DNA of 7,342 nt from Bacillota bacterium (GTDB lineage Bacteria; Bacillota_A; Clostridia; Clostridiales; Clostridiaceae). The DNA lies in NCBI GenBank assembly GCA_021780795.1, contig JAJXYA010000421.1, positions 1 to 7,342 on the forward strand, in the 5' to 3' direction. Below, piece by piece: positions 5,310-7,342 of this stretch; within the stretch, counting starts at the first letter, position 1, and every line of letters starts with the position of its first letter. The notes under the pieces were generated by a model. The model was not told the DNA's origin. It worked only from the letters and a program-made list of their open reading frames with translations, and made no database searches. The position numbers and the translations under genes were made by a program.

Positions 5310-5317
5310 AAGGATGG
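5310..5317 (+). promoter_or_regulatory. Ribosome binding site deciding the murA start
   Basis: AAGGATGG lies 8 nt before the ATG at 5326. It also contains the in-frame ATG at 5314, which would have the AAGG directly abutting it and so cannot use it. The site therefore supports the start at 5326 over the upstream TTG at 5278 or the ATG at 5314. Confidence 0.6.
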
Positions 5318-5325
5318 ATAAGGCA

Positions 5326-6582
5326 ATGGACAAGTTGGTAATAAAAGGCGGTAAAGAGCTTTTTGGAAGTGTTGATATAGGTGGCGCCAAAAATGCAGCG
5401 GTAGCAATCTTGCCAGCAGCAATTATGGCTAGTAAAGATATATGTGTAATTGAAAATATTCCTCAAATTGAAGATATAGAATGTGAAGAAAGAATAATAG
5501 AAAGTCTTGGTTGTAAAATAACTAGAATAAAAAATTCTGTTACGATTGATAGTACAAGTTTAAATAATCTAAATGCAAATACAGAAGATGTACGCAAAAT
5601 GAGAGCATCTTATTATTTAATAGGAGCATTGTTAGGTAGATTTAAAAAGGCTAGAGTTGAACTGCCAGGAGGATGTGCTATAGGGGTTAGACCAATAGAT
5701 CAGCATATCAAGGGCTTTGAAGCTTTAGGAGCAAAGGTTACTATAGAGCACGGTACAATCAGTGTGGAAGCAGAAAATTTAATTGGAACTAATATTTATT
5801 TTGACGTTGTTAGTGTAGGTGCAACTATTAATGTTATGTTAGCAGCAACCTTGGCAGAAGGAACAACGGTATTAGAGAATGCGGCAAAGGAACCTCATGT
5901 TGTTGATGTAGCAAATTTTCTAAATACAATGGGAGCAAACATAAAAGGTGCAGGTACAGATGTAATAAAAATAGTAGGGGTTGACCAGCTAAGTGGTTGT
6001 AGTTACAGTGTTATACCAGATCAAATCGAAGCTGGAACATATATGATAGCTGCAGCAGCCTGTGGTGGAGACGTAACGGTAAATAATGTAATTCCTAAAC
6101 ATTTAGAGTCTATATCAGCAAAACTATTAGAAATGGGAGCTGAAGTAATAGAAAATGATGATTCTATAACGGTAAAATCAGCTAAAGGGTTAAAGGGAGT
6201 AAATATTAAGACTTTACCTTATCCAGGTTTTCCAACAGATGTGCAACAGCCAATGAGCGCATTATTATGTGTTGCTAATGGAAGAAGCATGATAAATGAG
6301 AGCATATGGGAAAGCCGCTTTAAGCATATTGATGAACTTAAAAAAATGGGTGCAGCTGTGAAGGTTGAAGGTAGAGTAGCAATAATAGATGGAGTAGAAA
6401 GATTAACCGGAGCAATAGTTACAGCTACGGATTTAAGAGCAGGTGCGGCAATGGTAATAGCTGGGCTTATTGCAGATGGAGTTACAGAAGTAACAAATAT
6501 TGAACATATCGATAGAGGATATCCTCACATCGAAAATAAATTTAAAGCTCTTGGTGCAGATATCGTTAGAGTTTCATATTAA
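5326..6582 (+). CDS. murA: UDP-N-acetylglucosamine 1-carboxyvinyltransferase (MurA)
   Basis: MurA transfers enolpyruvate from PEP to UDP-GlcNAc, the first committed step of peptidoglycan synthesis, in the cytosol; it is the fosfomycin target. The 418-residue product matches the usual 417-420. In this numbering the key residues fall where E. coli MurA has them or nearly so: K22-N23 in SGAK-N type motif GGAKNAA; Cys117 in [11 protein letters not shown] (the PEP-binding and fosfomycin-reactive Cys, 115 in E. coli); Asp305 in [11 protein letters not shown]; Arg397 in IDRGYPHIE. Because Cys rather than Asp is present, sensitivity to fosfomycin is expected on family grounds. The frame also extends upstream to a TTG at 5278, but the added 16 residues ([12 protein letters not shown]...) do not belong to MurA; the ATG at 5326 fits both the ribosome site and the homologous N-terminus MDKLVIKGG. 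Firmicutes often carry two MurA paralogues and I cannot tell which this is. walJ follows 51 nt downstream with no terminator, so the two are likely an operon. Confidence 0.96.
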   Translation: MDKLVIKGGKELFGSVDIGGAKNAAVAILPAAIMASKDICVIENIPQIEDIECEERIIESLGCKITRIKNSVTIDSTSLNNLNANTEDVRKMRASYYLIGALLGRFKKARVELPGGCAIGVRPIDQHIKGFEALGAKVTIEHGTISVEAENLIGTNIYFDVVSVGATINVMLAATLAEGTTVLENAAKEPHVVDVANFLNTMGANIKGAGTDVIKIVGVDQLSGCSYSVIPDQIEAGTYMIAAAACGGDVTVNNVIPKHLESISAKLLEMGAEVIENDDSITVKSAKGLKGVNIKTLPYPGFPTDVQQPMSALLCVANGRSMINESIWESRFKHIDELKKMGAAVKVEGRVAIIDGVERLTGAIVTATDLRAGAAMVIAGLIADGVTEVTNIEHIDRGYPHIENKFKALGADIVRVSY

Positions 6583-6633
6583 GTCTTTTCATTTGTAATA
6601 CTTTCAGATAACTTAATAGAATAGGAGAAAAAT

Positions 6634-7342
6634 ATGAAGTTTTGTTCACTTTATAGTGGAAGTAGTGGCAATAGTATTTTTGTTGCTTCGGAAAAAGCAC
6701 GAATTCTTATAGATGCAGGACTTCCAGGGAAACATATTGAAAATGCCTTAAAGGAAATTGGAGAGTCTGCCGATAAAATAGATGGCATTTTTATAACTCA
6801 TGAACATAGTGATCATATTAAAGGTGTAGGTGTACTTTCAAGAAAATATGACTTGCCAATATATGCAAATGGTAAAACCTGGTCAAGTATGGAGAGTATG
6901 ATAGGTAAAATAAAAGATCATAATATTAAGATTATAGATGAAGATGAAGTTGGCATAAAGGACATTATAGTTAAGAGCTATAGTATTCCTCATGATGCAG
7001 CAATGCCTTCTGGCTATATTGTTATGTGTGAAAATAAGAAGGTATCTATAGCAACGGATTTAGGATATTTTTCAGATGAGGTTAAGGAAGCACTTTCAGA
7101 ATCAGATGTCATACTATTAGAGAGCAATCATGACGTGGAGATGCTTAAGTTTGGACCCTATCCATACCCTTTAAAAAGAAGAATATTAAGTAATGTGGGA
7201 CATTTATCTAATGATGATTGTGCAAAAGCAATACTTGAAATTTTAGATGATAAAAAGAAAAAAATAATATTAGGACATTTGAGTAAAACTAATAATATTC
7301 CTGAGCTGGCACTAAAGACTGTTGTAAATGTTTTAGAAGAGG
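6634..7342 (+). CDS. walJ: WalJ/YycJ-type MBL-fold exonuclease, 5' part
   Basis: The frame is open to the end of the window, giving 236 residues of a protein normally about 260-265 long, so the last few dozen residues are missing. It is a metallo-beta-lactamase-fold protein of the YycJ/WalJ family; members have been described as 5'-to-3' DNA exonucleases and, in bacilli, sit in the WalRK cell-wall regulatory operon. Visible motifs: N-terminal CSLYSGSSGNS; the zinc motif T-H56-E-H58-S-D60-H61; H120 in SIPHDA; D142 in IATDLGY; H166 in LESNHD, followed by the family's YPYPLKRRI and GHLSN; and H215 in LGHLSKTNN. All metal ligands expected in this span are present. The ATG at 6634 follows AGGAGA (6623-6628) by 5 nt. 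It lies directly after murA and is probably cotranscribed with it. It is the second MBL-fold nuclease in the window but is not closely related to rnz. Confidence 0.92.
   Translation, partial: MKFCSLYSGSSGNSIFVASEKARILIDAGLPGKHIENALKEIGESADKIDGIFITHEHSDHIKGVGVLSRKYDLPIYANGKTWSSMESMIGKIKDHNIKIIDEDEVGIKDIIVKSYSIPHDAAMPSGYIVMCENKKVSIATDLGYFSDEVKEALSESDVILLESNHDVEMLKFGPYPYPLKRRILSNVGHLSNDDCAKAILEILDDKKKKIILGHLSKTNNIPELALKTVVNVLEE

Noticed and set aside
5278..5325. Upstream extension of murA from a TTG at 5278
   Set aside because: The 16 extra residues are not part of MurA, there is no ribosome site before the TTG, and the ATG at 5326 has well-spaced AAGGATGG and gives the canonical length and residue numbering.

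Overview
The window looks like a piece of chromosome from a low-GC, spore-forming Firmicute of the Clostridium type. The evidence is strong A/T bias at third codon positions, TTG starts, G-rich Shine-Dalgarno sites, a MurA-WalJ gene pair, and an S8 peptidase-like protein with a clostridial flavour. Genus assignment is inference from protein style; no rRNA or other marker is present.

Layout. Positions 1-1535 (+) hold the 3' part of a polytopic membrane protein resembling the putative ABC-exporter permease family, followed 23 nt later by a ribonuclease Z-type metallo-beta-lactamase-fold nuclease (rnz). A long hairpin at 1534-1585 closes this unit and also serves the convergent gene. Positions 1588-5045 carry five genes, all on the minus strand. 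In transcription order they are a 2H-phosphoesterase (LigT-like) protein, an all-alpha dimeric dUTPase, a small YdcZ-type DMT membrane protein, a subtilisin-fold (S8) protein and a hemerythrin-like protein. Terminator-like hairpins follow the LigT-like and dUTPase genes, so this block is several short units rather than one operon. Positions 5046-5325 are a divergent AT-rich promoter region with one extended -10 element on each strand. Positions 5326-7342 (+) hold complete murA (peptidoglycan precursor synthesis) and the first 236 codons of walJ/yycJ, which runs off the window; the two are probably cotranscribed.

How the genes relate. rnz (RNA 3' processing), dUTPase (nucleotide-pool sanitation), murA and walJ are ordinary housekeeping genes. 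The notable part is the minus-strand block. Three of its five proteins keep their fold signatures and an intact reading frame but lack residues normally essential for activity. The S8 protein has Tyr where the nucleophilic Ser should be, and Ser where the oxyanion-hole Asn should be. The LigT-like protein has lost both catalytic His residues. The hemerythrin-like protein has lost both His ligands of one iron site while keeping the other site and both bridging carboxylates. They read as candidate pseudoenzymes or repurposed binding proteins, not as decayed genes. No evidence in the window shows that they act together.

No tRNA, rRNA, CRISPR array, insertion sequence, attachment site or recognisable riboswitch was seen. 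There is no gene-free stretch over 300 bases; the longest, 5046-5325, holds the divergent promoters and is otherwise featureless AT-rich DNA.
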